Assembly (NCBI RefSeq): GCF_027571385.1
Contig: NZ_CP085636.1
Span: 3,224,001 to 3,288,000, forward strand
DNA: 64,000 nt
Reading direction: 5' to 3'
From: Shewanella sp. MTB7
GTDB lineage: Bacteria; Pseudomonadota; Gammaproteobacteria; Enterobacterales; Shewanellaceae
Numbering within the stretch: position 1 is the stretch's first letter; each line of letters begins with the position of its first letter. Positions 9,849 to 21,520 of the stretch are shown one piece after another. The notes beneath the pieces were generated by a model. The model made no database searches. It was not told the origin of the DNA and worked only from the letters and a program-made list of their open reading frames with translations. The position numbers and the translations under genes were made by a program.

Positions 9849-9988
9849 TATCTCATGGCATTGGTAAAAATAAGTGTTGTTGCTTCACCAAACGTTGCGA
9901 ACATCAATAATGTCCAGTTGATTGTTTATCTCATAAGATTGGTAAAGATAAGAATTGCAGCTTCACCAAACGTTGCGAACATAATCAC
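9841..9988. repeat. Tandem duplication, about 78-bp period
   Basis: Bases 9841-9917 and 9918 onward are imperfect direct repeats. Both contain TATCTCAT, GATTGGTAAA-like sequence and an identical CTTCACCAAACGTTGCGAAC, offset by 78 bp. The repeat covers the 3' half of the small membrane ORF on the minus strand. Confidence 0.85.
9848..9904 (-). CDS. Duplicated 18-codon mini-ORF, copy of the end of the small membrane ORF
   Basis: Minus-strand frame reading MFATFGEATTLIFTNAMR then stop. It repeats, 78 bp downstream, the last 18 codons of the 41-codon ORF at 9926-10051 (MFATFGEAAILIFTNLMR). The duplication keeps both the internal ATG and the stop. There is no convincing ribosome-binding site, so it may be only a repeat rather than a translated gene. 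Confidence 0.3.
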   Translation of the reverse strand: MFATFGEATTLIFTNAMR

Positions 9989-10051
9989 ACCAAATAAACA
10001 GATGACGCCTACATAAGTAAGCCACTGGAAGTAGCGCCTACCAGCATCCAT
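9926..10051 (-). CDS. Small predicted single-pass membrane protein (41 residues)
   Basis: A short frame on the minus strand begins MDAGRRYFQWLTYVGVIC, continues through a hydrophobic stretch (LFGVIMFATF) and ends in FTNLMR. The pattern is a basic N-terminus followed by one transmembrane helix. TGGGGA lies eight bases upstream as a possible ribosome-binding site. It sits 117 bp after serS in the same direction and before the bidirectional terminator at 9811, so it may be read as the tail of the serS transcript. I do not recognise the family. The 3' half is tandemly duplicated downstream. Confidence 0.55.
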   Translation of the reverse strand: MDAGRRYFQWLTYVGVICLFGVIMFATFGEAAILIFTNLMR

Positions 10052-10168
10052 TGCATGTATCCCCAAATCTTATAATACAAATAACCGACGACATTAACTT
10101 ATTATTGAAAATTTGATCTATTAGTCGTTGATTTATTTGAGCATGTCTCTTTTACCTAGAAATTGATA

Positions 10169-11458
<1,290 letters not shown>

Positions 11459-11473
11459 TTATATTCTTAATAG

Positions 11474-11848
11474 TTAAATGCGAGAAAAAACCAACTGCTG
11501 TCCCAGATAAACCATGAATAAGCACAGGCATAGGTTCAGAGCGATATTAAAAAATGCCTTTAACCAAGCTCCACTTTGTACCAGTAACAAGGTTTCATTG
11601 GAAAAAGTTGAAAACGTTGTGAGTGCACCTAATAAACCCACGCCCACGAAGGCTTTTATTTCAGGGCTTACTTCACTTACCTCACCTAAAGCGTAAATCA
11701 GACCCATCGAAAACGAGCCAATGATATTAACCAATAGTGTACCAAAAGGAAATGCAGAGCCAAATAGCTGAAGCATGAAAATTGAGAGTAGATAACGAAA
11801 AACAGCACCAATCGATCCCCCAAGCGCCACGAATAGAATATTATTCAT
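11474..11848 (-). CDS. crcB: CrcB/Fluc fluoride channel
   Basis: A 124-residue four-helix membrane protein. Fluc proteins export fluoride as inverted dimers. Family motifs are [13 protein letters not shown] near the start, [10 protein letters not shown] in helix 2, and [15 protein letters not shown] in helix 3. I place the start at the ATG at 11848 ([11 protein letters not shown]) rather than nine codons earlier, because that matches the family. The preceding rarA stop codon (11841-11843) lies inside the first codons, so the genes overlap by eight bases and are coupled. No fluoride riboswitch is visible, as the gene sits inside an operon. Confidence 0.93.
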   Translation of the reverse strand: MNNILFVALGGSIGAVFRYLLSIFMLQLFGSAFPFGTLLVNIIGSFSMGLIYALGEVSEVSPEIKAFVGVGLLGALTTFSTFSNETLLLVQSGAWLKAFFNIALNLCLCLFMVYLGQQLVFSRI

Positions 11849-13172
11849 ACCGTTTTCTCTCACTGTCATTATCAAGTTGCAATAATTGCTCTAATTTGGA
11901 TTTTATACGCTTTTCAAAACCATGCTCCGTCGGATAATAAAAACGACTTCCAGCTAAACTTTCAGGGAAATAGCATTCACCATTGGCATAGGAGTTTGGT
12001 TCATCATGGGCGTATCGATACCCTTCACCATACCCAATATCTTTCATGAGTTGAGTCGGTGCATTTCTTAAATGATCAGGCACTGCAACTTGCCCCGTTT
12101 CACGGGCTAAGTTACGAGCAGCTTTAAAAGCGGTATACACGGCATTACTTTTAGGTGCACTAGCAAGATAGATTATTGCTTGAGCGATTGCCCGTTCACC
12201 TTCTGATGGACCTACTCGATGAAAACATTCCCACGCATTAAGCGCAACAGTCATCGCAACGGGATCGGCATTACCTATATCTTCCGAAGCGATAGCCAAT
12301 AATCGACGGGCGATATAGAGCGGATCACAACCGCCCTCTAACATTCGGCAAAACCAATACAGCGCAGCATCTGGCGCCGAACCACGGATAGACTTATGTA
12401 CTGCAGAGATAAGATCGTAGAATTGGTCGCCATTTTTATCGAAACCTGCCAGTTGCTGCCCAGCCACTTCAATGATCATCTGCTCGGTAAAGCTTTCGCC
12501 GTCAGCAAGCATGTCACTCATCAATTCAATTAAATTTAGTGCCTTACGGGCATCCCCATCACATACATTGGCCAATTTTAGTGCAACTGGTTCCTGAATG
12601 CTTAATTTCCGCTTACCTAAACCCCGCTCTACATCCGTTAACGCCTGATTAATGATAAGCACTATCTCATCGTTAGTGAGTTTCTTAATCAGATAAACCC
12701 GTGCTCTTGAAAGAAGTGCATTATTTAGCTCAAATGAGGGATTCTCAGTCGTTGCCCCGATAAAGATAACCGTGCCATCTTCAATAAAAGGCAAGAAAGC
12801 ATCTTGTTGACTCTTATTGAATCGATGAACCTCATCGACAAACAGTAAGGTGCGTTGTCCACGGGACTCAGCCACATTCTTTGCGTGCTCGATTGCCGTT
12901 CGGATCTCTTTAACACCTGATGTCACCGCAGAGATACGTTCTACATGTGCATTCGCATAATTTGCGATCAGTTCAGCTAAACTTGTTTTACCTGTACCTG
13001 GTGGCCCCCAAAACAGCATAGAGTGGGCTCGGCCCGCTTCAAGTGCTTTTCTTAATGGTTTACCTTCACCTAGTAAATGAGACTGCCCTATATATTGGGA
13101 CAGTTCCTCTGGCCGCATACGTGCGGCTAAAGGTCTAAAATCGGGTGCGAAATCGAAGCTAAAACTGGACAC
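11841..13172 (-). CDS. rarA: RarA (MgsA), replication-associated recombination AAA+ ATPase
   Basis: A 443-residue clamp-loader-like ATPase acting at stalled replication forks, binding SSB and single-stranded ends. Walker A GPPGTGKT lies at residues 56-63, Walker [11 protein letters not shown] near 110-119, and the arginine-finger region [10 protein letters not shown] follows near 160. The C-terminal tetramerisation domain shows the family run [11 protein letters not shown]. Full length. It overlaps crcB and lies nine bases from lolA. Confidence 0.96.
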   Translation of the reverse strand: MSSFSFDFAPDFRPLAARMRPEELSQYIGQSHLLGEGKPLRKALEAGRAHSMLFWGPPGTGKTSLAELIANYANAHVERISAVTSGVKEIRTAIEHAKNVAESRGQRTLLFVDEVHRFNKSQQDAFLPFIEDGTVIFIGATTENPSFELNNALLSRARVYLIKKLTNDEIVLIINQALTDVERGLGKRKLSIQEPVALKLANVCDGDARKALNLIELMSDMLADGESFTEQMIIEVAGQQLAGFDKNGDQFYDLISAVHKSIRGSAPDAALYWFCRMLEGGCDPLYIARRLLAIASEDIGNADPVAMTVALNAWECFHRVGPSEGERAIAQAIIYLASAPKSNAVYTAFKAARNLARETGQVAVPDHLRNAPTQLMKDIGYGEGYRYAHDEPNSYANGECYFPESLAGSRFYYPTEHGFEKRIKSKLEQLLQLDNDSERKRYE

Positions 13173-13181
13173 TGTAGCCTC

Positions 13182-13808
13182 TTAGTTAATCAATTTAAGA
13201 CGTTGATCATCGATATCAACATCTTCAGGAACAGTGAACTTAAACATGGAGAGCTCTGCATCCGCAATTGCTGTTTGTTCTGAAAGCATAAATTGACTGA
13301 TATTTCCTTGTTGATCTTGCAACACCATTTCAGTCAAGGTCTTATCATCGAAACAGACTTTCACCGACTCAACGCCCGCATCGATACTTTTAGGTTTTAT
13401 GCTAAAACAGTCATTATTTCTCGTCACTGAATATTGAGACCAAGTCTTTTCATCCCTATGCACTAATAATGCAATTGGAGAAGCGTTGATTGCTTGATTT
13501 AGATCCATTACTGAGACCTCTTCAGCAAATGGGTTGTAGATCCAGACATCTTTTCCGTCAGCGACAATAAGCGATTCATCTGGCGCGGTCAGATGCCAAT
13601 AAAACTGGTTAGGATACGCTAAGGCAAAGATACCACTGCCTTTTTGAATCAACTTGTTGTTAATATCTGTGACCGTTTGCTCAAACTTGGCTTTAAGTGT
13701 CGCTACTTCTGCTAATTTAGTCTTAAGCGCAGATGACTCGTCTGCCAGCGCATAATGCGAAGTGAGTAATGGCAAAGTAAGCACAAGTGCTGATAACGTC
13801 TTTCTCAT
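13182..13808 (-). CDS. lolA: LolA, periplasmic lipoprotein carrier
   Basis: A 208-residue periplasmic chaperone that takes lipoproteins from the LolCDE ABC transporter to LolB on the outer membrane. A Sec signal peptide ([17 protein letters not shown]...ALA) ends near residue 22. The mature part has LolA features such as [29 protein letters not shown] and [14 protein letters not shown] in successive runs. The start at 13808 is preferred over one five codons upstream because AAAGGA precedes it at proper spacing. It lies between ftsK and rarA, a conserved gammaproteobacterial order. Confidence 0.96.
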   Translation of the reverse strand: MRKTLSALVLTLPLLTSHYALADESSALKTKLAEVATLKAKFEQTVTDINNKLIQKGSGIFALAYPNQFYWHLTAPDESLIVADGKDVWIYNPFAEEVSVMDLNQAINASPIALLVHRDEKTWSQYSVTRNNDCFSIKPKSIDAGVESVKVCFDDKTLTEMVLQDQQGNISQFMLSEQTAIADAELSMFKFTVPEDVDIDDQRLKLIN

Positions 13809-13912
13809 ATTTATTCCTTTCATCGAATGCTTATCATTGGGGATATTACTCCCTCCTCTACGCAGATCCCAACTTAATGTGAAGCATCTACATTGTGTAT
13901 ACCCATGGACAA

Positions 13913-16474
13913 TTAATAGACTTTCGGTGGCGGTGGGGCCAGTACCTCACGGTTACCATTATGTCCTTGTGAACTGACAACTCCTTGTGATTCCATCTGT
14001 TCAATAATGCGTGCAGCCCGATTATAACCTATCTTAAACTTTCGCTGCACACTGGAGATAGAGCCACGACGAGTCTCAGTAACGAAAGCCACAGCTTCAT
14101 CATAAAGTGCGTCGGTATCGTCATCTGATCCACTGGCTTCTCCAGGCAACAAAACCTGCTCGCCATCAGTGGAACCTTGTAATATGTCATCTATATATTG
14201 TGGCTTTCCACGTCGACGCCAATCGGCAACTACTGCGTGTACTTCATGATCGTCAATAAAGGCACCATGAACGCGATTAGGCACTGAAGTGCCTGGTGGA
14301 AGATACAACATGTCACCCATACCAAGTAACGCCTCAGCACCCTGTTGATCCAAAATAGTACGCGAGTCGATTCGGCTCGAAACTTGGAACGCCATTCGTG
14401 TCGGGATGTTCGCCTTTATTAAACCTGTAATAACATCAACCGAAGGTCGCTGAGTTGCGAGAATTAGATGTATACCAGCAGCACGAGCTTTTTGAGCAAT
14501 ACGTGCAATGAGCTCCTCAACTTTCTTACCGACAATCATCATCATATCGGCAAATTCATCAACAATAACCACGATCGATGGTAATTTATCTAATTCGAGC
14601 GCTTCAGCCTCCATGCAGTCTGATGACTTCCACAAAGGATCAAAGATGGGTTCACCAGCAGCTTTTGCCTCTTTTATCTTGGCGTTATAACCTTTAAGGT
14701 TTCGAACACCTAACTTCGACATCAATTTATAACGGCGCTCCATCTCACCAACACACCAACGAAGCGAATTGGCCGCTTCCTTCATATCAGTAACCACTTC
14801 ACATAAGAGATGTGGGATACCTTCATACACAGACAGCTCCAACATTTTTGGATCGATCATGATAAAACGAACGTCATCGGGACCAGATTTGTACAGCAGG
14901 CTAGTGATCATCACGTTTACACCCACTGATTTACCAGAGCCTGTCGTACCTGCTACCAATAAGTGCGGCATTTTTCCCAGATCGACAACCACGGGCTTAC
15001 CCGCAATATCTTGACCTAAGACCATACTTAAATGTGATTCACTTTGAGTAAACTCGTCGCTATCTAAGACATCCCGCATAAAAACAGTTTCACGGAATTT
15101 ATTAGGCAACTCGATACCTACATAGGCTTTACCCGGTATAACTTCAACCACTCGTACACTTTCAGCGAGCAATGATCGTGCTAAATCCTTTGAAAGACTC
15201 GTGATTTTTGATGCTTTAACACCGGGAGCTAATTCAAGCTCAAATCGTGTCACTACAGGCCCAGGGAACACCCCCATCACCTTAGCAATGATGTTGAAAT
15301 CAGCCAATTTAACTTCAACCAGAGCTGCGACTTGCTCAAGCTCTTCACGGCTAATTGGATTATCTTGCCTGTTTGGTACATCTAATAGCGATATACAAGG
15401 CAATGGGGTGATTGGTGTCTTATTCTCTTCCACACTTTGACCTGGGAGTATGACGATCCCATCAACAATTTTCGCTTCTTCTTTTACCTTACACTGTGCA
15501 GCTGTGACCGCACCTGTCGATGCTTTCTTTTCAAAATCGATCTCAATATCTTGATTCCCATCCATGTCATTGTGAACAGTGAACGCCACCCCGTCTAATG
15601 GTTCTGAGGTGTGAGCATTGTTAGTACTTTGGCTATGGCTAAACTGAGGTTCAGTTCTAATCTCAACAAGCTTATCGATGTGTGATTCTTGGCTGGATGG
15701 GTCTAAAATACTAAACCTTGAAGTACTCGCCTTTGGTTCCTCAAATTCATCTTCGTTATGTACATCATATTCATTCTGTTGATTACGCTTTTCTTTAAAC
15801 TTATCAAATACAGACATGAAGCCGCGAGTATCTTCCGTTTCATCTGTTTTCAGTTTAAATCTAGCCGGCAACCCCCTTAGCAGATTCGCGAGGTAAATAG
15901 CGTAAAACCCAGTCAAATCAACTACTGTTAACCAACTGATTCCAGTTAGAAGTGTAAAACCAGCTCCAACAAAACAAAGTAGCAGTAAAGTTGTCCCTAA
16001 CTTATTGAAATAAGGTAACATTGCATCGCGAATTATATCGCCCGATACTCCACCTGCAGAAAACTCATAGAGATCATTAGCATTCATACTAGCTAGAGCT
16101 GCTAAGCTAAAGACCATCAAAAGAAAACCAATTAACCTTAGGCCTACAGAAAAATAATCAATTTCAAGTAGCTTATGTGTTCTCTTAAACAAGAGCCAAC
16201 CTGTCAAAGCCATAATTATTGGTATGAGATAGGCGGTATAACCAAAAAAATAAAATAATACATCTGCACACCAAGCCCCTACGGCTCCAGTGAGATTTAA
16301 AATCTCCCCTTCAAAATGAGACTGACTCCAGCCAGGATCTGAAGAGTGAAAGCTACTTAGGGCTAAAAGTACATAAGTTGCTAACATGCAACAAATAATT
16401 AGCCCTCCTTCCAGAAGGCGTTGTACTCCGCTGAGCGTTTTAACACTGTTTGTCTTAGACAAATGAAAACCCAT
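13913..16474 (-). CDS. ftsK: FtsK, DNA translocase of the divisome
   Basis: An 853-residue protein coupling septation to chromosome segregation. The N-terminal 200 residues contain about four to five membrane helices that dock at the septum. A linker of about 180 residues rich in acidic and polar residues is short compared with E. coli. The motor carries Walker [10 protein letters not shown] near residue 510 and Walker B-type [12 protein letters not shown]. The C-terminal gamma winged helix ([20 protein letters not shown]) reads KOPS and activates XerCD at dif. The gene runs to APPPPKVY. First gene of the ftsK-lolA-rarA-crcB-serS series; about 104 bp separate it from lolA. Confidence 0.97.
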   Translation of the reverse strand: MGFHLSKTNSVKTLSGVQRLLEGGLIICCMLATYVLLALSSFHSSDPGWSQSHFEGEILNLTGAVGAWCADVLFYFFGYTAYLIPIIMALTGWLLFKRTHKLLEIDYFSVGLRLIGFLLMVFSLAALASMNANDLYEFSAGGVSGDIIRDAMLPYFNKLGTTLLLLCFVGAGFTLLTGISWLTVVDLTGFYAIYLANLLRGLPARFKLKTDETEDTRGFMSVFDKFKEKRNQQNEYDVHNEDEFEEPKASTSRFSILDPSSQESHIDKLVEIRTEPQFSHSQSTNNAHTSEPLDGVAFTVHNDMDGNQDIEIDFEKKASTGAVTAAQCKVKEEAKIVDGIVILPGQSVEENKTPITPLPCISLLDVPNRQDNPISREELEQVAALVEVKLADFNIIAKVMGVFPGPVVTRFELELAPGVKASKITSLSKDLARSLLAESVRVVEVIPGKAYVGIELPNKFRETVFMRDVLDSDEFTQSESHLSMVLGQDIAGKPVVVDLGKMPHLLVAGTTGSGKSVGVNVMITSLLYKSGPDDVRFIMIDPKMLELSVYEGIPHLLCEVVTDMKEAANSLRWCVGEMERRYKLMSKLGVRNLKGYNAKIKEAKAAGEPIFDPLWKSSDCMEAEALELDKLPSIVVIVDEFADMMMIVGKKVEELIARIAQKARAAGIHLILATQRPSVDVITGLIKANIPTRMAFQVSSRIDSRTILDQQGAEALLGMGDMLYLPPGTSVPNRVHGAFIDDHEVHAVVADWRRRGKPQYIDDILQGSTDGEQVLLPGEASGSDDDTDALYDEAVAFVTETRRGSISSVQRKFKIGYNRAARIIEQMESQGVVSSQGHNGNREVLAPPPPKVY

Positions 16475-16610
16475 AAAAAGATAAAGACAGGTATAGGTAA
16501 GATATCAAAATTATGGTTGTTTTGCAGCGGTTAAACTCACCTAAAAGCAATAAGATGAATCTAAATTAATGTGAGAGATGATTTTATCGACATATACATA
16601 TAGCAGAATA

Positions 16611-16637
16611 AGAAAAGGAGCCATAGTTGGCTCCTTT
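16611..16637. terminator. Terminator after lrp
   Basis: Ten-base-pair perfect stem AAAGGAGCCA / TGGCTCCTTT with loop TAGT. On the minus strand, downstream of lrp, it is followed by TTCTTATTC. Confidence 0.8.
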
Positions 16638-16657
16638 ATTATCATTACGTTAAAATC

Positions 16658-17161
16658 CTAAGACTCAGCAGTAATATTTATTGCAACTTTATTAGTTTGC
16701 TTAACCTCTTCCATCACCACGTAGGTACGTGTATCCGAAACTGATGGCAACCTAAGTAAAGTCTCACTTAATAAACGACGGTATGCAGACATGTCTGATA
16801 CACGCGTCTTTAATAGATAGTCAAAATCGCCTGACACTAGATGACACTCTTGAATGTCATCTAGTAACTGTACTGCACGATTAAACTTATCGAACACTTC
16901 CGAGCTATCACGATTGAGCGTAATTTCAACGAATACAAGTAGTGAAGCCCCCAAGAAATGGGGATTCACTAATGCCGTATATCCGTTGATATACCCTTGC
17001 TTTTCGAGCCTTTTAACTCTCTCTAAGCATGGTGTTGGACTTAGCCCTACGCGTTTCGATAACTCAACATTGGAAATGCGACCATCCATCTGTAGTTCAT
17101 TAAGTATGTTTCGATCTATGCGATCTAAGTCTTTTATTGGACTCTTTTTATTATTAACCAT
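16658..17161 (-). CDS. lrp: Lrp, leucine-responsive regulatory protein
   Basis: A 167-residue Lrp/AsnC regulator. The N-terminal helix-turn-helix shows LDRIDRNILNELQMDGRIS and NVELSKRVGLSPTPCLERVKR (two adjacent runs), close to E. coli Lrp. The C-terminal RAM domain includes VSGDFDYLLKTRV and binds leucine or alanine. It is divergent from ald, an arrangement in which Lrp-type proteins often control alanine dehydrogenase in response to alanine. Global Lrp rather than a local AsnC is suggested by the high similarity, with moderate certainty. Confidence 0.93.
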   Translation of the reverse strand: MVNNKKSPIKDLDRIDRNILNELQMDGRISNVELSKRVGLSPTPCLERVKRLEKQGYINGYTALVNPHFLGASLLVFVEITLNRDSSEVFDKFNRAVQLLDDIQECHLVSGDFDYLLKTRVSDMSAYRRLLSETLLRLPSVSDTRTYVVMEEVKQTNKVAINITAES

Positions 17162-17340
17162 ATTATTAACCTTGCTTTATCACTAAAACAATATTTATCA
17201 CTACGTATGTCGAAAGTTCAGCAGCATAAACTGCTGAACTGATACTATACTAGATTTCCCTGAATTAATCACGTTTAGGGGCTACAAAATAACAATTTTT
17301 CCCATATAAAATGGATTTTTATTCAATTTGAGGCTCGAAG

Positions 17341-18456
17341 ATGATAATTGGTGTACCTAAAGAAATCAAAAACCACGAATATCGCGTTGGAATGGTTCCA
17401 TCTAGCGTACGAGAGTTAACCAATAAAGGTCATAAAGTATTTATCGAGAAAAATGCAGGCTCTGGAATAGGTTTTACAGATCAAGATTATATCAACGTTG
17501 GAGCATCAATTTTAACGACTGCTGCTGAAGTTTTTACAACTGCTGAAATGATTGTAAAAGTCAAAGAGCCACAAGCAATTGAGCGTGCTATGTTACGTGA
17601 AGACCAGCTGCTATTTACCTATCTTCATCTTGCTCCTGACCTTCCTCAAACTGAAGACTTAATCAAAAGTGGATCAGTTTGTATCGCTTATGAAACAGTG
17701 ACCGATGACCGCGGAACACTCCCTCTTCTAGCCCCGATGTCTGAAGTCGCTGGCCGCATGTCAATTCAAGCCGGAGCAATGGCACTTGAAAAGTCTGTGG
17801 GCGGATGCGGAATGCTACTTGGTGGTGTTCCAGGTGTTGAACCGGCCAAAGTGGTTATTATCGGTGGGGGTATGGTTGGCACCAATGCAGCTCAGATGGC
17901 TGTTGGCTTAGGTGCTGATGTTGTTATTTTAGATCGCAGTATTGATGCACTTCGTCGTTTGAACGCTCAGTTCGATAACAAAGTTAAAGCTATCTACTCG
18001 ACAGCTGATGCCATCGAGAAACATGTGCTTGAAGCCGACCTTGTTATTGGTGGCGTACTGGTTCCAGGTGCTGCAGCGCCTAAACTTGTTACTAAAGACC
18101 ATATTAAACGTATGAAGCCTGGCTCTGCCATCGTTGATGTTGCCATTGACCAAGGCGGCTGTATTGAGACATCTCATGCCACGACTCATCAAGATCCAAC
18201 TTACATCGTTGATGATGTGGTTCACTATTGTGTTGCTAATATGCCAGGCGCGGTAGCTCGTACCTCTACGTTCGCACTAAACAATGCAACGCTACCATAT
18301 ATCATTAAACTTGCAGATCTTGGCTACCGAGCAGCACTTTTGCAAGATAAGCACCTACTCAACGGCTTGAATGTTATGCACGGCAAGATCACATGCCCGG
18401 AAGTAGCTGAAGCGCTAAAATTAGAATATGTTGATCCAAAAATATTACTGCATTAA
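17341..18456 (+). CDS. ald: Alanine dehydrogenase
   Basis: A 371-residue cytoplasmic enzyme that interconverts L-alanine and pyruvate plus ammonia with NAD. N-terminal [20 protein letters not shown] is the family signature, with substrate-binding Arg15. The Rossmann fold shows [28 protein letters not shown] sequence (short runs [15 protein letters not shown]) around residues 170-195, and catalytic His96 lies in YLHLAPD. GAGG lies upstream of the ATG. The spacer with the divergent lrp gene (17162-17340) is AT-rich and a likely Lrp target. Confidence 0.97.
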   Translation: MIIGVPKEIKNHEYRVGMVPSSVRELTNKGHKVFIEKNAGSGIGFTDQDYINVGASILTTAAEVFTTAEMIVKVKEPQAIERAMLREDQLLFTYLHLAPDLPQTEDLIKSGSVCIAYETVTDDRGTLPLLAPMSEVAGRMSIQAGAMALEKSVGGCGMLLGGVPGVEPAKVVIIGGGMVGTNAAQMAVGLGADVVILDRSIDALRRLNAQFDNKVKAIYSTADAIEKHVLEADLVIGGVLVPGAAAPKLVTKDHIKRMKPGSAIVDVAIDQGGCIETSHATTHQDPTYIVDDVVHYCVANMPGAVARTSTFALNNATLPYIIKLADLGYRAALLQDKHLLNGLNVMHGKITCPEVAEALKLEYVDPKILLH

Positions 18457-18481
18457 GTTTTATTAACGAACTAATCACAAT

Positions 18482-19555
<1,074 letters not shown>

Positions 19556-19579
19556 TTTTCACAGTATTGATAAACAGCT

Positions 19580-19609
19580 AAAGCAGGTTCCCTGCCTGCT
19601 TTGGTTTTT
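19580..19609. terminator. Terminator between convergent trxB and nnrU
   Basis: Stem AAAGCAGG / CCTGCTTT with a seven-base loop, followed by GGTTTTT on the plus strand. Confidence 0.8.
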
Positions 19610-20167
19610 CTACACAATAGAGACTCCAGACAGGTAGGGATGCAAAATGAGTAAGACACTAAATATAACCCCACCAATAATGATTACCTTAATATCATTT
19701 CGCCAAGAAGTAGGCCTAGGCTTCAACCAAGCACCCTCACTGCGATTAATGAAATAGATCTGCAGTACTGACCAAACAAGCATACCGCCAAATAGAACGA
19801 TAGAACGACTATCGCCATTTAAAATCAGATGCGCGATTGACCAGACAAGCACACTCACTAGTTGTGGGTGTCGAATAACTCTTTTTATGCGAGTTTTCTG
19901 TTTAGCAGCAAATAAAATAAAGGCCATCAACATGAGTATTAATGCTAATGGTTTTGTCGCTAAAGGAAGTGTATAGATAAGTTCTGGTATTGAAGCTCTC
20001 CAGCCAAACACCATCAAACATAAAGATAAGACGATCAAGAGCGAAAACGTGATCGTATACCCCTTAAGTCCTATTTTTGCTAGCCAGGCTTGCTTCAAAT
20101 TTGGCATCGCTGATGGAATAAAATGAACAAGCGACCACAATATTAAACCTGATATCAGCATTCCCAT
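19610..20167 (-). CDS. NnrU-family integral membrane protein
   Basis: A 185-residue protein with about six hydrophobic segments. The family signature is present: LWSLVHFIPSAMPNLKQAW near the N-terminus, then IRHPQLVSVLVWSIAHL and a C-terminal half with NGDSRSIVLFGG. NnrU is named for a nitric-oxide-related locus in Rhodobacter, but the family is widespread and its biochemical role is unknown. Start supported by GAGGGG eight bases upstream. It stands alone and is convergent with trxB. Confidence 0.88.
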   Translation of the reverse strand: MGMLISGLILWSLVHFIPSAMPNLKQAWLAKIGLKGYTITFSLLIVLSLCLMVFGWRASIPELIYTLPLATKPLALILMLMAFILFAAKQKTRIKRVIRHPQLVSVLVWSIAHLILNGDSRSIVLFGGMLVWSVLQIYFINRSEGAWLKPRPTSWRNDIKVIIIGGVIFSVLLILHPYLSGVSIV

Positions 20168-20273
20168 AAGCCCCTCTTTATAACAATAGAATATGTACTA
20201 CTAAAGTGCTTATCCAAGTTAGTGTCAATAGAAAGTGATAGTTCAGATCGGGTAAATGTCAGATTTAGAAACT

Positions 20274-20300
20274 AAAAAAGGGACCCGAAGGTCCCTTTTT
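20274..20300 (-). terminator. Terminator of the thrS-infC-rpmI-rplT operon
   Basis: Minus-strand stem AAAAAGGGACC / GGTCCCTTTTT with loop TTCG, ending in a T run, 18 bp after rplT. The very stable tetraloop hairpin is typical of a ribosomal-protein operon end. Confidence 0.9.
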
Positions 20301-20317
20301 AAAGCAGATTCAACTAA

Positions 20318-20677
20318 TTACTTAGCTAAAGCTTCTTTTGCTCTTTCAACTAAAATTGTAAATACAACTTTATCGAAAACAGCGATGTCAGACAGGATCT
20401 TACGATCGATTTCAATAGAGGCTTTTTTCAAACCATTAATGAAACGGCTATAAGATAGACCATTTTGACGAGATGCCGCATTGATACGTGCAATCCAAAG
20501 TTGACGGAATTGACGTTTCTTCTGACGACGGTCACGGTAAGCATATTGACCAGCTTTAGTTACGGCTTGCTTTGCAACACGGTAAGTACGTGAGCGAGCT
20601 CCGTAATAACCTTTGGCTAATTTCAGTACTTTCTTGTGACGAGCACGAGCGGTTACACCACGCTTAACTCTAGGCAT
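20318..20677 (-). CDS. rplT: 50S ribosomal protein L20
   Basis: A 119-residue basic protein beginning [20 protein letters not shown] after the initiator methionine, the family signature, and needed for early 50S assembly. In enterics L20 also represses translation of rpmI-rplT by binding the leader RNA. Spaced 18 bp from rpmI, with AGGAG upstream of the ATG. Confidence 0.98.
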   Translation of the reverse strand: MPRVKRGVTARARHKKVLKLAKGYYGARSRTYRVAKQAVTKAGQYAYRDRRQKKRQFRQLWIARINAASRQNGLSYSRFINGLKKASIEIDRKILSDIAVFDKVVFTILVERAKEALAK

Positions 20678-20695
20678 TGTTCATTGCTCCTTTAA

Positions 20696-20890
20696 TTAAG
20701 CGTAAGGTAGTTGACGTGCAATTGCAGGCATGTCAGCTTTAGATACTAAACATTTAGCACGTAAGTGACGTTTACGCTTAGTGCTCTTTTTGGTCAAAAT
20801 GTGACGTAAGTGGGCTTGCTTGCGCTTGAAACCATTAGCGGTTTTCTTAAAACGCTTTTGTACACCCTTGTCTGTTTTCATTTTAGGCAT
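20696..20890 (-). CDS. rpmI: 50S ribosomal protein L35
   Basis: A 64-residue basic protein. The start is placed at 20890 ([17 protein letters not shown]) rather than eight codons upstream, because this is the conserved L35 N-terminus. The 84-bp gap to infC could hold an L20-responsive translational control region, as in other gammaproteobacteria; I cannot fold it here. Confidence 0.97.
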   Translation of the reverse strand: MPKMKTDKGVQKRFKKTANGFKRKQAHLRHILTKKSTKRKRHLRAKCLVSKADMPAIARQLPYA

Positions 20891-20974
20891 TGCTAAAACT
20901 CCGCATTGGGACATTAATAAAACGCAAGGCGAGCAGAGACCTTATAAAAGACCCTGCTACTTTATATTGCCTTA

Positions 20975-21517
20975 CTATTTCTTTTTCGGCGCGAGTACCA
21001 TCACAGCTTGACGGCCTTCCATTTTCGGGAAGGACTCAACGACTGCTATTTCAGCTAAGTCATCTTTAATACGATTCAAAAGATTCATACCAAGACTTTG
21101 ATGAGCCATTTCGCGACCACGGAAACGAAGCGTAACTTTCGCTTTGTCGCCGTCATCTAGAAAACGATTCAGGTTGCGTAGTTTTACCTGATAATCGTTT
21201 TCATCAGTACCGGGACGGAATTTAATCTCCTTCACCTGTACAATTTTCTGCTTCTTCTTCTGTTCTTTTTGAGATTTTGCTTTATCAAAAAGGAACTTTC
21301 CGTAGTCCATTATACGGCAAACCGGCGGCTCAGCGTTAGGACTAATTTCAACGAGATCAACACCAGCTTCATCAGCTAATTCTTGTGCTTCTCTGATTGT
21401 CATTAACCCTAAGGGCTCACCATCTAAACCATTTAAACGTACTTCAGAAACGTCTGTGATGAGTTCATTAATTCTGTTCGGGGCCGCCTGGCGCCCTGCT
21501 GTTTTTTTGATCTTTAT
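20975..21517 (-). CDS. infC: Translation initiation factor IF-3, probable AUA start
   Basis: The first ATG in frame (21403, MTIREAQE) would give only 142 residues and cut off the N-terminal domain. Reading upstream without a stop gives K-I-K-K-T-A-G-R-Q, then [19 protein letters not shown], the conserved IF-3 N-terminus, back to ATA at 21515-21517. GGAGG lies eight bases before this ATA, and an in-frame TAG lies two codons before it, so no ATG, GTG or TTG is available. From ATA the product is 180 residues, exactly the family length. IF-3 dissociates ribosomes and rejects non-canonical start codons, and the rare infC start lets it limit its own synthesis. The thrS stop codon sits between the Shine-Dalgarno sequence and the start. 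Confidence 0.93.
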   Translation of the reverse strand: MKIKKTAGRQAAPNRINELITDVSEVRLNGLDGEPLGLMTIREAQELADEAGVDLVEISPNAEPPVCRIMDYGKFLFDKAKSQKEQKKKQKIVQVKEIKFRPGTDENDYQVKLRNLNRFLDDGDKAKVTLRFRGREMAHQSLGMNLLNRIKDDLAEIAVVESFPKMEGRQAVMVLAPKKK

Positions 21518-21520
21518 GAC

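Noticed and set aside
9834-10016. 60-codon plus-strand frame
   Set aside because: Its repeated VASPNVANI pattern is the antisense of the tandem duplication in the small membrane ORF on the minus strand.
20975-21403. infC starting at ATG 21403
   Set aside because: This would delete the conserved N-terminal domain; the upstream sequence in frame is typical IF-3 with a strong Shine-Dalgarno sequence before ATA.
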